Shown: positions 45,056-54,101 of the stretch, piece by piece
How the letters are laid out: the number at the start of each line of letters is the position of its first letter
How positions within the stretch are numbered: position 1 is the stretch's first letter
NCBI RefSeq assembly: GCF_041200145.1
Contig: NZ_CP165734.1
Span: 4,278,001-4,342,000, forward strand
Length of the DNA stretch: 64,000 nt
Reading direction: 5' to 3'
DNA from: Bradyrhizobium sp. LLZ17
GTDB lineage: Bacteria > Pseudomonadota > Alphaproteobacteria > Rhizobiales > Xanthobacteraceae
Program-made: the position numbers and the translations under genes
Notes under the pieces: generated by a model
Database searches by the model: none
What the model was told of the DNA's origin: nothing
Seen by the model: only the letters and a program-made list of their open reading frames with translations

Positions 45056-46030
45056 ATGCGCATCTGCATTTTCGGCGCAGGCGCCGTCGGGAGCCATATC
45101 GCGGTGAGGCTGGCCCGTGCCGGCCATGAGGTCTCGTGCGTGATGCGGGGCGCGCATCTCGAAGCGGTGCGCGCGAACGGCCTGAAGCTGCGCGTCGGCG
45201 ATTCCGAGGTAGGCGCCAAGGTGAATGCCACCGGCGATCCGGCCCTGCTCGGACCGCAGGACGTGGTGATCAGCACGCTGAAAGCGACTGCGCTCCAGGG
45301 GCTGGTCGCCAGCCTCAAGCCGCTGCTCCAGGACGATACCGCGATCGTGTTCGCCCAGAACGGCATTCCCTGGTGGTACGGGATCGGACTGCCGCCGCGG
45401 CACCCGACCCCGCCCGACATCTCCTTCCTCGATCCGGGCGGACGGCTGCGCGCCTGCATCCCGAAAGAACGGATCGTCGGTGGCGTGGTGTTCTCGTCCA
45501 ACGAGGTGATCGCGCCGGGCGTGGTGCAAAACCTCACGCCCGATCGGAACCGCGTGCTGATCGGCGAATGCGACGACCGCAATTGCGAGCGGATTACGAA
45601 GCTCCGCAACATGTTGAACGACGCACGGCTGGACTCGCCGCCAGTTGCCGATATCCGCGAGGCGATCTGGTCAAAGCTGCTGACCAACATGTCGTTGTCG
45701 GTGCTGTGCCTGCTCACCGGCCAGACCGCGCGCGGCGTGCGCGACGACCCCGCCTTTACCGAAGTGATTCCGCGCATGCTGAACGAGGCCAACGACATCG
45801 CGCAGCACTTCATTCCCGAGGTCAAGCGCGTCACCCGCAGCGGCCCCGCCCCCAACCACAAGCCATCGCTGCTGCAGGACTACGAGCTCGGCCGCGCCAT
45901 GGAGATCGACGTGCTGGTGAAGGCGCCCGCCGCCTTCGCGCGCACTGCCTGCCTCTCGACGCCGACGCTGGACCTGATCGCCGCGCTCGCGATCCAGAAG
46001 GCGCGCGACAAGGGGCTTTACTCCGCCTGA
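45056..46030 (+). CDS. Ketopantoate reductase (PanE/ApbA)-family protein
   Basis: 324 residues from ATG 45056 (MRICIFGAGAVGSHIAVRLA). The NADP site GAGAVGS, the QNGIPWWYG segment, the catalytic Lys in IREAIWSKLLTNMSLS and the C-terminal KPSLLQDYELGRAMEIDVLV match the family. PanE makes pantoate for CoA. No other pan gene is nearby, so it may be a paralogue with another 2-ketoacid substrate. Confidence 0.88.
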   Translation: MRICIFGAGAVGSHIAVRLARAGHEVSCVMRGAHLEAVRANGLKLRVGDSEVGAKVNATGDPALLGPQDVVISTLKATALQGLVASLKPLLQDDTAIVFAQNGIPWWYGIGLPPRHPTPPDISFLDPGGRLRACIPKERIVGGVVFSSNEVIAPGVVQNLTPDRNRVLIGECDDRNCERITKLRNMLNDARLDSPPVADIREAIWSKLLTNMSLSVLCLLTGQTARGVRDDPAFTEVIPRMLNEANDIAQHFIPEVKRVTRSGPAPNHKPSLLQDYELGRAMEIDVLVKAPAAFARTACLSTPTLDLIAALAIQKARDKGLYSA

Positions 46031-46032
46031 AT

Positions 46033-46710
46033 TCAGGCGAGCGCGTCGATCCACGCCGCGAGCGTATCGAGCACCTCGGTCAGCGCTTCTTCATTGGTGC
46101 GGCCGGACTTTTTCAGCACCGCGAAGGAGTGATCGCCGCCTTCGATCTCATGCAGCGTCGCCTTCGCCCCGAGCGCAGTGACCACGGGCTTGAGAAGACC
46201 GAGGTCGGCGAGCTTGTCGCGCGTGCCTTGCAGGAACAGCATGGGAATTGCGATGCCGGCGAGGTGCTCGGCGCGCTCACTCGATGGCTTGTTGTCGGCA
46301 TGCAGGGGAAAACCGAGGAAGGCGAGCCCTTTGACATCAGGCAGCGGGGCCTTGGACTGGGCCTGCGACGTCATTCGCCCGCCGAACGATTTTCCACCCG
46401 CGACGAGCTTGAGCCCGGGACACAGCCGCGCCGCCTCCTCGACTGCCGCGCGGATGGTGGCGTGCGCGACCGCCGGCTGGTCGGGGCGCCCTTGTTTCCT
46501 CTCCATGTAGGGAAAATTGAAGCGGAACGCGGCGATGCCGCGCTCCGCGAGCCCCTCCGCGACCTCGTTCATGAACGAATGCCGCATATCGGCGCCGGCG
46601 CCATGCGCCAGAACGTAGCAGGCCCCCGCATGCTCCGGCCGCGTCAGCATCGCCGAGACCGTGCCGATGCGCGCGATGTCGAGCTTGAGCTCTGTTGCCT
46701 TGGTCCTCAT
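46033..46710 (-). CDS. Alpha/beta-hydrolase family protein (KANL3/Tex30-type)
   Basis: 225 residues from ATG 46710. The oxyanion region is YVLAHGAGADMRHSFMNEVA, the nucleophile serine lies in VAGGKSFGGRMTSQAQ (GxSxGG), the acid in LQGTRDKLADL and the His in EGGDHSFAVLKKSG. This set matches the dienelactone hydrolase-like COG3571 group. Substrate unknown. It lies 25 bp downstream of a TetR regulator and may be co-transcribed with it. Confidence 0.88.
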   Translation of the reverse strand: MRTKATELKLDIARIGTVSAMLTRPEHAGACYVLAHGAGADMRHSFMNEVAEGLAERGIAAFRFNFPYMERKQGRPDQPAVAHATIRAAVEEAARLCPGLKLVAGGKSFGGRMTSQAQSKAPLPDVKGLAFLGFPLHADNKPSSERAEHLAGIAIPMLFLQGTRDKLADLGLLKPVVTALGAKATLHEIEGGDHSFAVLKKSGRTNEEALTEVLDTLAAWIDALA

Positions 46711-46735
46711 GACGCGTTCAACCCTCGATCGGCAC

Positions 46736-47389
46736 TTAGCGGCGCGCCCCACTTGCGGGCCAGAGATAATTCAGAACGCGACCAAGCGTCGTCATGATCT
46801 CGCGATGTCCGGCCTCGCTGCCGACCGAGCCGAATTTCTCCTCCAGCGCCAGCTTGGCAAAGCCGTGGACAGTCGACCAGGCCGCCGCCGCCGCAATCTT
46901 CGCCTCTTTCGGCGTCCCGCCGACGAGCTCGGCGATAATGATCTCGAACTCGCGGCCGGCCGCCCTGCTCGCCTGCGTCAGACGCGAGTCGTCGGCGACG
47001 AGGCGCTTGTTGGCAAACATCATCTGGAATCGGCCGGGATGCTTGAGCGCGAATTCGACATAGGCAAGCCCCTGGGCCTGAAGCTTTTCGCGCGCTCCCT
47101 GCTTGCGGGACGCAGCATCGCGCAGCGCGCCGGCCAGTGCATCATAACCGCGGATCGCCACCTCGGTCAGCAGGCCCTGCGCATTGCCGAAGTGGTGCGA
47201 CGGTGCGGCCGGAGACACACCGGCGCGGCGAGCGGCCTCGCGCAGGGTAAAAGCTTCGGCGCCGTGCTCGGCCAAAATGGCCTCGCTCGCTGCGATCAGA
47301 GCCTCCTGAAGCTCTCCGTGATGATAGCCGGGTTCGGGCCGGGGAGCCCGGTGGCTCGGCGCGGCGCGCGGCGTTTTCGATTTCGTCAT
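46736..47389 (-). CDS. TetR-family transcriptional regulator
   Basis: 217 residues. The HTH is TLREAARRAGVSPAAPSHHF with the preceding helix ALIAASEAILAEHGAEAFTL; the C-terminal ligand domain is of TetR_C_33-like type (RFQMMFANKRLVADDSRLTQ). It is divergent from the SDR gene with 73 bp between starts and very likely represses SDR and itself, with the acyl-CoA dehydrogenase downstream. This context suggests a fatty-acid or lipophilic ligand. Confidence 0.9.
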   Translation of the reverse strand: MTKSKTPRAAPSHRAPRPEPGYHHGELQEALIAASEAILAEHGAEAFTLREAARRAGVSPAAPSHHFGNAQGLLTEVAIRGYDALAGALRDAASRKQGAREKLQAQGLAYVEFALKHPGRFQMMFANKRLVADDSRLTQASRAAGREFEIIIAELVGGTPKEAKIAAAAAWSTVHGFAKLALEEKFGSVGSEAGHREIMTTLGRVLNYLWPASGARR

Positions 47390-47395
47390 GCTAAC

Positions 47396-47443
47396 TTGAC
47401 ATTGTTCAGATTACAGACTACCTATCTTAACACCGTTTAGATT
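47396..47443 (+). promoter_or_regulatory. TetR/SDR intergenic promoter region with direct repeats
   Basis: A -35 TTGACA (47396-47401) with a candidate -10 TACCTA (47419-47424, 17-bp spacer) points at the SDR gene. A direct repeat GTTCAGATT (47404-47412) and GTTTAGATT (47435-47443), about three helix turns apart, could be the TetR operator. No perfect dyad was seen. Confidence 0.5.
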
Positions 47444-47462
47444 GGTCAGCCGGGAGTTCGAA

Positions 47463-48406
47463 ATGACCGAAATGCAGCATAGCACCGCAAGTTCGCGCGT
47501 AAAGCGGCGTCATCTGGTGGCCGGCGCCGCGCTGGGCATGCTGGCGAGCACCGTCGGCGGCCTGGCCGGCGGCATCGCGCTCGGCCAGAGCGCGGCGCTG
47601 CCGCAGCAGAAGCCGAGCGGCAGGCGCCGCTTCGACGACAAGACCGTCATCGTGACCGGCGGCACTTCCGGCATCGGCCGCGCCGCCGCATTGATGTTCG
47701 CCGCCGAAGGCGGCAAGGTCGTGTTCTGTGGACGCAATGTCGAGCGCGGAACGCGGGTTGAGGACGAGATCAAGGCGGGCGGCGGCAACGCAACGTTCGT
47801 CCGCGCCGATGTCCGCAACGAGGCCGAGGTCAAGGCCTTGGTCGATAAAACGATCGATCTTCACGGCCGCCTCGATGTCGCTTTCAACAATGCCGGCATC
47901 TCGATCGAAAAGCCGCTGCACCAGTACAGCGCGGCCGAATTCGACGATGTGATCAATACCGACCTGCGCGGTGTGTTCCTCTCGATGAAGTACCAGATTC
48001 CGCACATGCTGCGGACGGGTGGATCGATCGTGGTGACGTCGTCATCCAACGCCATCGCCACCACGGCGAACCGTTCGGCCTATTCCGCCGCCAAGCGCGG
48101 GCTTGTCGGCATGGTTCAGGCCGCAGCACTCGAATATGCCCAATACGGGATCCGCATCAATACGCTGATTCCTGGCACCACGGATACGCCCTTCATCCGA
48201 CGGCTCGCCGGCATGGAAAACCTGCCCGATGCCGCCTGGCACGTCGCCATCGCGCAATGGGCCAAATCCCATGTACCGGGAATGCAGCGCGTGGCGACGG
48301 CGGAGGAGATCGCAGCCTTCGCACTCGTGCTCGCCTCGGACGATCATCCCTACACGACGGGGGCCAGTTCGTCGTCGACGGCGGCAAGACCGCGCAGGCG
48401 GGATAG
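47463..48406 (+). CDS. Short-chain dehydrogenase with Tat-like signal peptide (one frameshift)
   Basis: About 314 residues once repaired. The N-terminus has a twin-arginine-like signal, VKRRHLVAGAALGMLASTVG, then the SDR core: cofactor TVIVTGGTSGIGRAAALMFA, NNAG (DVAFNNAGISI), catalytic Ser (VVTSSSNAI) and YSAAK (Tyr/Lys). The last segment reads TTGGQFVVDGGKTAQAG once one G is added to the G run at 48359-48363; as given, the frame reads on into the next gene. It probably oxidises or reduces an alcohol/ketone with NAD(P). Tat export of an NAD(P) enzyme is odd, so the hydrophobic N-terminus may instead be a membrane anchor. Confidence 0.85.
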
Positions 48407-48539
48407 GGCATCCGCCGACGCAGCCTCAAGACACGATCTTTGGCAGCTCCGGTCGGCGTCGCAACACGACGGGCTTGCGCCCGCGTCTCGCCTTGTGGCA
48501 CGGCTGAGCGGACACATCGCCAGCACGATCGAGGCCGCC

Positions 48540-49685
48540 ATGTCCTACCGCTCCTCCTGGATGACTGAAGAGCTCGATGTCTTTCGCGACCAGTTCCGGA
48601 AATATCTCGCCAAGGACCTGGCCCCGCACGCCGAAAAATGGCGCGAGCAGAAGATGGTCGAGCGCTTTGCATGGCGCGGGCTCGGCGAGATGGGCGCGCT
48701 GCTCGCAAGCGTACCGGAGGAATATGGCGGCCTGGGCGCGAGCTTCGCTTATGACGCCGCGGTGCTGGAAGATCTCGAAAGCACGGTGCCGGAACTGACG
48801 ACCGGCGTTTCCGTGCACAGCGCCATCGTTGCCCATTACATCCTCAACTACGGCTCGGAGGAACAGAGGAAGCGCTGGCTGCCGAAGATGGCGTCGGGCG
48901 AGATGATCGGTGCCATCGCCATGACCGAGCCCGGCACAGGCTCTGACCTTCAGGCCGTGAAGACCACGGCAAAAAAGCAGGGTAACTCCTACGTCATCAA
49001 CGGCCAAAAGACGTTCATCACCAACGGCCAGGCCGCCGATCTCGTCGTCGTGGTGGCGCGGACGGGCGAGGTCGGCGCTAAGGGCATTTCGCTGATCGTG
49101 GTCGAGACCGCGGGCGCGGACGGCTACAAGCGCGGGCGCAACCTCGACAAGATCGGCCTGCATGCCTCCGACACGTCGGAGCTGTTCTTCGACAATGTCA
49201 CGGTGCCGCCGGACAATCTGCTCGGCGGCGAGGAAGGCCAGGGTTTTGTCCAGCTGATGCAGCAATTGCCGCAGGAGCGGCTGGCGCTCGCGGTCGGCGC
49301 CGTCGCCTCGATGGAGCGCGCGGTCAAGCTCACCACCGAATACACCAAGGAGCGCAAGGCGTTCGGCAAGCCGCTGATGGATTTCCAGAACACCGCCTTC
49401 ACGCTCGCGGAACGCAAGACCGAGGCCATGATCGCGCGCGTCTTCGTCGACTGGTGCATCGAGCGACTGATCGCCAAGGACCTCGACACCGTCACGGCGT
49501 CGATGGCGAAATACTGGTGCTCGGACAAGCAGGTCCAGACCGCCGACGAATGCCTGCAGCTGTTCGGCGGCTACGGCTACATGCAGGAATATCCGATCTC
49601 GCGCATCTTCATCGATTCCCGCATCCAGAAGATCTACGGCGGCACCAACGAGATCATGAAGCTGCTGATTGCAAGATCGCTATAG
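48540..49685 (+). CDS. Acyl-CoA dehydrogenase
   Basis: 381 residues from ATG 48540 (MSYRSSWMTEELDVFRDQ). FAD-contact motifs MTEPGTGSDLQAVKTTAK and FITNGQAADLVVVVARTG, and the C-terminal QLFGGYGYMQEYPISRIF with the catalytic Glu in IYGGTNEIMK, match the long/medium-chain group. It makes the first step of beta-oxidation, passing electrons to ETF. It appears joined to the SDR only because of the frameshift upstream; the two are separate genes, probably one operon under TetR control. Confidence 0.93.
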   Translation: MSYRSSWMTEELDVFRDQFRKYLAKDLAPHAEKWREQKMVERFAWRGLGEMGALLASVPEEYGGLGASFAYDAAVLEDLESTVPELTTGVSVHSAIVAHYILNYGSEEQRKRWLPKMASGEMIGAIAMTEPGTGSDLQAVKTTAKKQGNSYVINGQKTFITNGQAADLVVVVARTGEVGAKGISLIVVETAGADGYKRGRNLDKIGLHASDTSELFFDNVTVPPDNLLGGEEGQGFVQLMQQLPQERLALAVGAVASMERAVKLTTEYTKERKAFGKPLMDFQNTAFTLAERKTEAMIARVFVDWCIERLIAKDLDTVTASMAKYWCSDKQVQTADECLQLFGGYGYMQEYPISRIFIDSRIQKIYGGTNEIMKLLIARSL

Positions 49686-49800
49686 TCGCTATCTCATCCG
49701 CTTGTCGGTAGCGAGGAAATCGACGAACGTCCTCACCTTGGCGGAAAGATATTTGCGACTCGGACAGACCGACTGAGCCGATTCTTTTGAGCGCGCGCCT

Positions 49801-49930
49801 CGTCCTTCGAGACGACCGCTCCGCGGTCTCCTCAGGATGAGGCTAAGGGGCATCGGCGCCCGCTGAAAACTTTGACCGCGCACTCCGCCCTCATCCTGAG
49901 GAGCCCGCCAAAGCGGGCGTCTCGAAGGAT
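49801..49930. repeat. Palindromic intergenic repeat, family D
   Basis: CGTCCTTCGAGACG and CTCCTCAGGATGAGG at the left are mirrored by CCTCATCCTGAGGAG and CGTCTCGAAGGAT at the right, with CGCTCCGCGG and CCCGCCAAAGCGGG inner hairpins. It sits in the 329-bp gap between convergent genes (49686-50014), which has no other visible feature. Confidence 0.88.
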
Positions 49931-50014
49931 AGGCCGCGGGGAGCCCGCTCTTAAATGCGGTCGCCCTGCTGCAAGCGGGAAGAGGCGAAATTCGGCCGAC
50001 GCGTTGCGCTCCAC

Positions 50015-51153
50015 CTAATTCGGATGCCACCAGCGGCCGCCGACGACGACGCCTTCGGAGACGATCTTGCGGTCGCCGATCAGGTGCTCGCCGACCACGT
50101 CCTCATAGTCGAACTGGCCTTCCCTCACCGAGATCAGCGTGGCATCGCCGACGCTGCCGGGCTTGAGGCTGCCGAGCTCGGGCCGCCGCAGTGCCATGGC
50201 GGCGTTGACGGTCGAGCTTGCGATTACATCCGACAGCGGCATGCCCATGCACAGAAATTTCGACAGCGTCGTGACCTGGTCGAAGGCCGGGCCGTCGATG
50301 CAGAGCTGATGGATGTCCGACGAGATGGTGTCCGGATAGAAGCCGTTGGCGAGCATCGCGCGCGCGGTCTTGAAAGCGAACGAGCCCTTGCCGTGACCGA
50401 TATCGAACAGCACGCCGCGCTCGCGCGCGTCCAGCACCGCCCTCTTCACCGTGCCTTGCGCGGTCGCCGGCGTGTTCGGGAACGGCCGGAACGCGTGGGT
50501 CAGCACGTCGCCGGGACGCAGGCGCGCCAGCACCTCCTCGTAGCTCGGCGGCGGATGGTCGATATGCGCCATCAGGGGCATGCCGACCTCGTCTGCGACC
50601 TGGAGCGCGATGTCGAGCGGCACCGTCCCCGACGTGCCCGAGGCATGCAGGCCGACGCGCACCTTGATGCCGACGATGAGGTCGCGATTGGCATCCGCGA
50701 CCTTGGCCGCCTCGATCGGATTCATCAGCCGCAATTCCTCGCTCTCGCCGACCATGACCCGGTGCGAGAAGCCGAAGATGCCGGCATGCGAGACGTGCAG
50801 ATAAGCGAGGATGCGGACCTGACTCGGCTCGATCACATGCTTGCGGAAGCCTGCGAAATTGCCGGGGCCGGCACTGCCGGTGTCGACTGAGGTGGTGACG
50901 CCGGAGTTGCGGCAGAATTCCTCGGCATCAATGCCGAGCGAGGTGCCGCCCCAATAGACGTGGGTGTGAAGGTCGATCAGCCCGGGGGTGACGATGTAGC
51001 TGGAAACGTCGCGCACCTCGGTGCCCGGATCCGCCTTGAGCCCGCCGCCGACCGCAGCGACCTTGCCGCCGGTAAAGGCGACATCTGTCACGGCATCGAG
51101 CCTCTGGGACGGATCGACCACACGGCCGCCGCGCAGGATCAAGTCGAAGGCAT
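50015..51153 (-). CDS. Amidohydrolase/deacetylase-family metallo-dependent hydrolase (one frameshift)
   Basis: About 379 residues. It has the amidohydrolase composite layout: start strand FDLILRGGRVVDPSQRLDAV, metal HxH in LIDLHTHVYWGG, a carboxylated Lys candidate (VGIKVRVGLHASG), metal His in MAHIDHPPPSYEE and the late DIHQLC and DVVGEHLIG segments. This is the dihydroorotase/deacetylase (YgfQ-like) group. ATG 51153 follows CGGAG and reads M-P, then one base must be added to the AA at 51147-51148 to give FDLILRGG. In the deposited frame no good start exists. Substrate unknown. Confidence 0.85.
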
Positions 51154-51278
51154 TGTCGTCTCCGGATCGGGCAGTGAGGCGCGGCCGACATGTCGGCGAG
51201 GCTAGGAGGGAGTTTCCCGATTCTAGCAACTTTTGCGTGGTGGAGCGTGGGAAAGAAGGGCGATGGCCCATGACAAAA

Positions 51279-51325
51279 TGGCGATCCCGGGAAGACTCGA
51301 ACTTCCGACCTACGGTTTAGGAAAC
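51279..51325 (-). other. 3' half of a tRNA-Arg(CCT) gene: integration (att) site
   Basis: Read on the reverse strand this is the tRNA from anticodon loop TTCCTAA (anticodon CCT) through the 3' anticodon stem ACCGT, the T-stem and loop (GGAAG, TTCGAGT, CTTCC), the acceptor strand CGGGATC, the discriminator G and CCA. The 5' half that would pair (GATCCCG, ACGGT) is absent; similarity stops two bases beyond the loop. This is the segment P4-type integrases use as att core. The intact tRNA should lie at the other end of the island, to the right of the window. Confidence 0.85.
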
Positions 51326-51503
51326 AGCCATTTCAGCGCAACACTGGCTAACTCAAACAAACAAAGCGCTACCCGGAAAACGACAAAACCCATTGTTTTT
51401 TTGGCTTTTTTTGTCCATTTGGGTTAAGTTACAAACACAGGCTAACAGAACATAACTGCCCGTTTTTGTTACCCAGACGTTACCCTGCTGAGGACCGTTA
51501 GCG

Positions 51504-52873
51504 ATGGCCAAGACGTTAACGGCAGCCGCCGTGAAGAACTATCGCCCCGGCAAAAAACGCCGCGAAATACCTGATGGTGGCTGCCCGGGTTTGCATCTCG
51601 TCGTGCAGCCCAGCGGAGCCAAATCTTGGGCCTTGCGCTATCGTCGACCAGACAAGCGCACAGCAAAATTGGTGTTGGGTTCAGTGTTCGAACGGGACGG
51701 TCAAGAGCGCGATAATAAACTGGAAGAGCCCGATACCAAACCGGTGATAGGCGGCCATCTTACTCTCGCCGCCGCGCACCTCCTGGTAGCAGAGCTGCGC
51801 CACCAAATAGCACAGGGTCGTGACCCCGGCGCTGCATACCTGGTTGACCGAGAACGGCGTCGCGCTGCCACTCTCGATCGCGCGGCCAATACTTCAGTGC
51901 AGCTGCGAGAGATTTTGTTGAACAATACGCGAGCAAGAAGACCCGCCGCTGGGAAGAACAAGCGCGGCTCCTCGGTATTCGACCTAAGGACCTGACATTA
52001 ATTCCAAAAGGCCTCGCAGATCGATGGAACAAGCGGCCAATAGCCGAAATCGACGGCCACGATATTTACGGGGTGGTCGATGAGACGCGCCGGAATGGAG
52101 CACCCGGCTTAGCCCGGCGGAGTGATGGACTGACTGAAGCACGGGCACGCGCCATGTTAAGTTGCCTGTCTCGAATGTTCAGGTGGCTCGTGCAGCACCG
52201 TAGGATCAGCCTTAATCCATGCACCGGCGTCCACCGGCCCGACACGCCGAGAGCGCGTGACCGCGTGCTGACTGACGCCGAAATCGCCAAGTTCTGGTCG
52301 GCTGCTAGCGCCGAGCGTGCGGAATTCGGCGCACTCGTTAAGCTCCTACTGCTGACCGGCTGCAGACTCAATGAGGTCGCTGGGATGACATCGGGCGAGC
52401 TAAGCGACGATCGCATGACTTGGAGTATCCCAGGCGCGCGTACCAAGAACGGGCGACCACATTTGGTTCCTCTAGCGCCACTTGCGCAGCAAATTCTGGG
52501 TAACGTGAGAGAGACTGACACTGCTGCGGGGCAGAGTTACATCTTCTCGACCACGGACGGAATCTCCCACGTGAGTGGCTGGTCAAAGATTAAAGCTCGC
52601 ATGGACGACAGAATGAAGATCCCACATTGGCGTCTGCATGATTTACGGCGAACCGCCGCGACTGGTATGGCGGAAATTGGTATTGCACCGCACATTGTCG
52701 AAGCAGCGCTAAACCATATTAGCGGAGCTAAGGCAGGCGTGGCCGGCGTCTACAACCGTGCACAATACAGCGCCGAAAAGAAAGCGGCCCTGGCGCGATG
52801 GGCGCAACATGTTTCGGGCGTCATCGACGGCGGCGTGGCAAACGTGGTGCCCCTAGGGAACAGGCGGCGATGA
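51504..52873 (+). CDS. int: P4-type tyrosine recombinase/integrase (one frameshift)
   Basis: About 456 residues once repaired. The N-terminal DUF4102-type arm-binding domain (KTLTAAAVKNYRPGKKRREI, PGLHLVVQPSGAKSWALRYR) is followed by a core-binding domain and a catalytic domain with Arg in LLTGCRLNEVAGM, HDLRRTAATGMAE, a second His in ALNHISG and Tyr in VAGVYNRAQY. The first part ends in a false stop because of a break at 51893-51894; one T added (ACC/T-TTC-AGT) lets RDFVEQYASKKTRRWEEQAR continue. It starts about 180 bp from the tRNA fragment, the expected place for an island integrase. It drives integration and excision. Confidence 0.9.
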
Positions 52874-53418
52874 ACGCGAGTGCACCAGCATTATTTCGGC
52901 TGGCTCCCAACACAAGCGAGCGCCAGAAGTGTGCTTGGGAAGAACATATGCGGCTTTGGCTGCATGATCAGATCTCCGAACAGCTATACAAGTCGTTCTC
53001 CCAGAAAATCCATTATGACAACAAAACTAATGAATTTATAGTGTCGGAAGAATGGGCCATTTGGCTAGCGCGGACCGGCGATCCCAGCGAGCTGCGGAAA
53101 CTGTATCCGCAGCTTGCAGATCTCATTTTCTCGCCCAAGCAGCCACAGAGATACCAGCGCCCGAAATTTGATGCAGCCAAGGCGAGCGTTGATTTTGCGC
53201 GGCGCATTCGGGCGCTTTGGGGCAAGCAGTACGGCAAGGTAAAGCGAACACGTGATGAGAGCCAGGCCGGTATAAGTGCCGAACACTTCGCTGTCGACAT
53301 CTGCAAGATGTTGTTTCCAGAGAAATCAGTACACTTAACCATCGAAGCAGTGCTAGCCGCCGCCAAGCCAAGCGGCAAGCACAAGCCGGGACGGAAAAGA
53401 ATTCTACGCGCCAGATAG
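52870..53418 (+). CDS. Hypothetical island protein
   Basis: 182 residues from ATG 52870, overlapping the integrase stop (ATGA). No family recognised. It is mostly helical with basic patches (RYQRPKFDAAKASVDFARRI; SGKHKPGRKRILRAR) and no membrane segment, so a DNA-binding or island-regulation role is possible. Coupling to int suggests a role in excision or its control. Confidence 0.65.
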   Translation: MNASAPALFRLAPNTSERQKCAWEEHMRLWLHDQISEQLYKSFSQKIHYDNKTNEFIVSEEWAIWLARTGDPSELRKLYPQLADLIFSPKQPQRYQRPKFDAAKASVDFARRIRALWGKQYGKVKRTRDESQAGISAEHFAVDICKMLFPEKSVHLTIEAVLAAAKPSGKHKPGRKRILRAR

Positions 53419-53491
53419 CAGGAGTCGCGCGGTAGTTTGCTGGGCACCCAATTGCCATTGTTTGGCACCGTTAACAACCGGTCCAAACACC

Positions 53492-53728
53492 ATGCAAAAG
53501 ACACCGAACACTGACCTACCCCCGGAACAGCTAGTGCCGGACCCAATCGTCGCAAAGGAGTTTGGCGGCGTCACCTTAATGACGCTCTACCGCTGGACCA
53601 TGGATCCGACGTTGGGCTTCCCGCCTCCGATCAAGATTCGCAACAAGAATTATCGATCTCGCTGCGCTCTTGAACAGTTCAAAGCGCGCCTGATGCGTAC
53701 CGCCGTCACGCGGCGCGTGGAGGCCTAG
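53492..53728 (+). CDS. AlpA-like small HTH regulator/excisionase
   Basis: 78 residues from ATG 53492 (MQKTPNTDLPPEQLVPDP). The core VAKEFGGVTLMTLYRWTMDP, then GFPPPIKIRNKNYR, is the AlpA/MerR-like winged helix used by P4-family elements to select the integrase or switch on island genes. The base composition here is lower in GC than in the flanks. In Gram-negative PICIs, AlpA is the activator set off by a helper phage. Confidence 0.82.
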   Translation: MQKTPNTDLPPEQLVPDPIVAKEFGGVTLMTLYRWTMDPTLGFPPPIKIRNKNYRSRCALEQFKARLMRTAVTRRVEA

Positions 53729-53735
53729 TGAAATC

Positions 53736-54101
53736 ATGACACGCACAAACAAACGCCCCGCCGCGAGTTCAACAACCGTCGGGGCACCGGGTAGCTCCGC
53801 AAACAGCACACGCTATCAAAAGAAGCAGTCCGACAATGACGCCATCTGGGACGTATGCCGTGAGGCGCAGTATGCCAGGGCGGAGCGTGAGACGCAGAAG
53901 GCGGACAATTTAAGAGCTGCGGCGTTGAATCTCGACTTTACGCGAAACGAAAGCGGAAGGTGGGTGAAAAAGTGCCCCGGCTGCGGGGACGAAGTCGGGC
54001 TATACACCACGCTGAACGGCGACCTCCGCGCATCTGGCTCGAGCACTTGTGCTGCCGTTCCGGAACTTCAGATCAGACTCCGCAAGTGGGGCCTCCAATG
54101 A
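53736..54101 (+). CDS. Hypothetical island protein with zinc-finger-like CxxC
   Basis: 121 residues. After a Ser/Thr-rich start it has RERETQKADNLRAAALN-like helix and a CPGCGDE (CxxC) knuckle near VKKCPGCGDEVGLYTT, with further Cys later (SSTCAAVPE), which may bind zinc. It overlaps the primase start by 4 bp. The closeness suggests a helper to replication. Family not recognised. Confidence 0.6.
   Translation: MTRTNKRPAASSTTVGAPGSSANSTRYQKKQSDNDAIWDVCREAQYARAERETQKADNLRAAALNLDFTRNESGRWVKKCPGCGDEVGLYTTLNGDLRASGSSTCAAVPELQIRLRKWGLQ

Noticed and set aside
47442..49685. A 747-residue SDR-acyl-CoA dehydrogenase fusion
   Set aside because: The joint is non-coding in nature; one added G ends the SDR properly and the second gene has its own start.
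51279..51360. An intact tRNA gene at the island edge
   Set aside because: Only the 3' half is present; the 5' acceptor and D-arm cannot be found.
53492..53728. Toxin-antitoxin antitoxin reading of the small HTH gene
   Set aside because: No toxin partner is adjacent and the AlpA-like core next to an integrase fits better.
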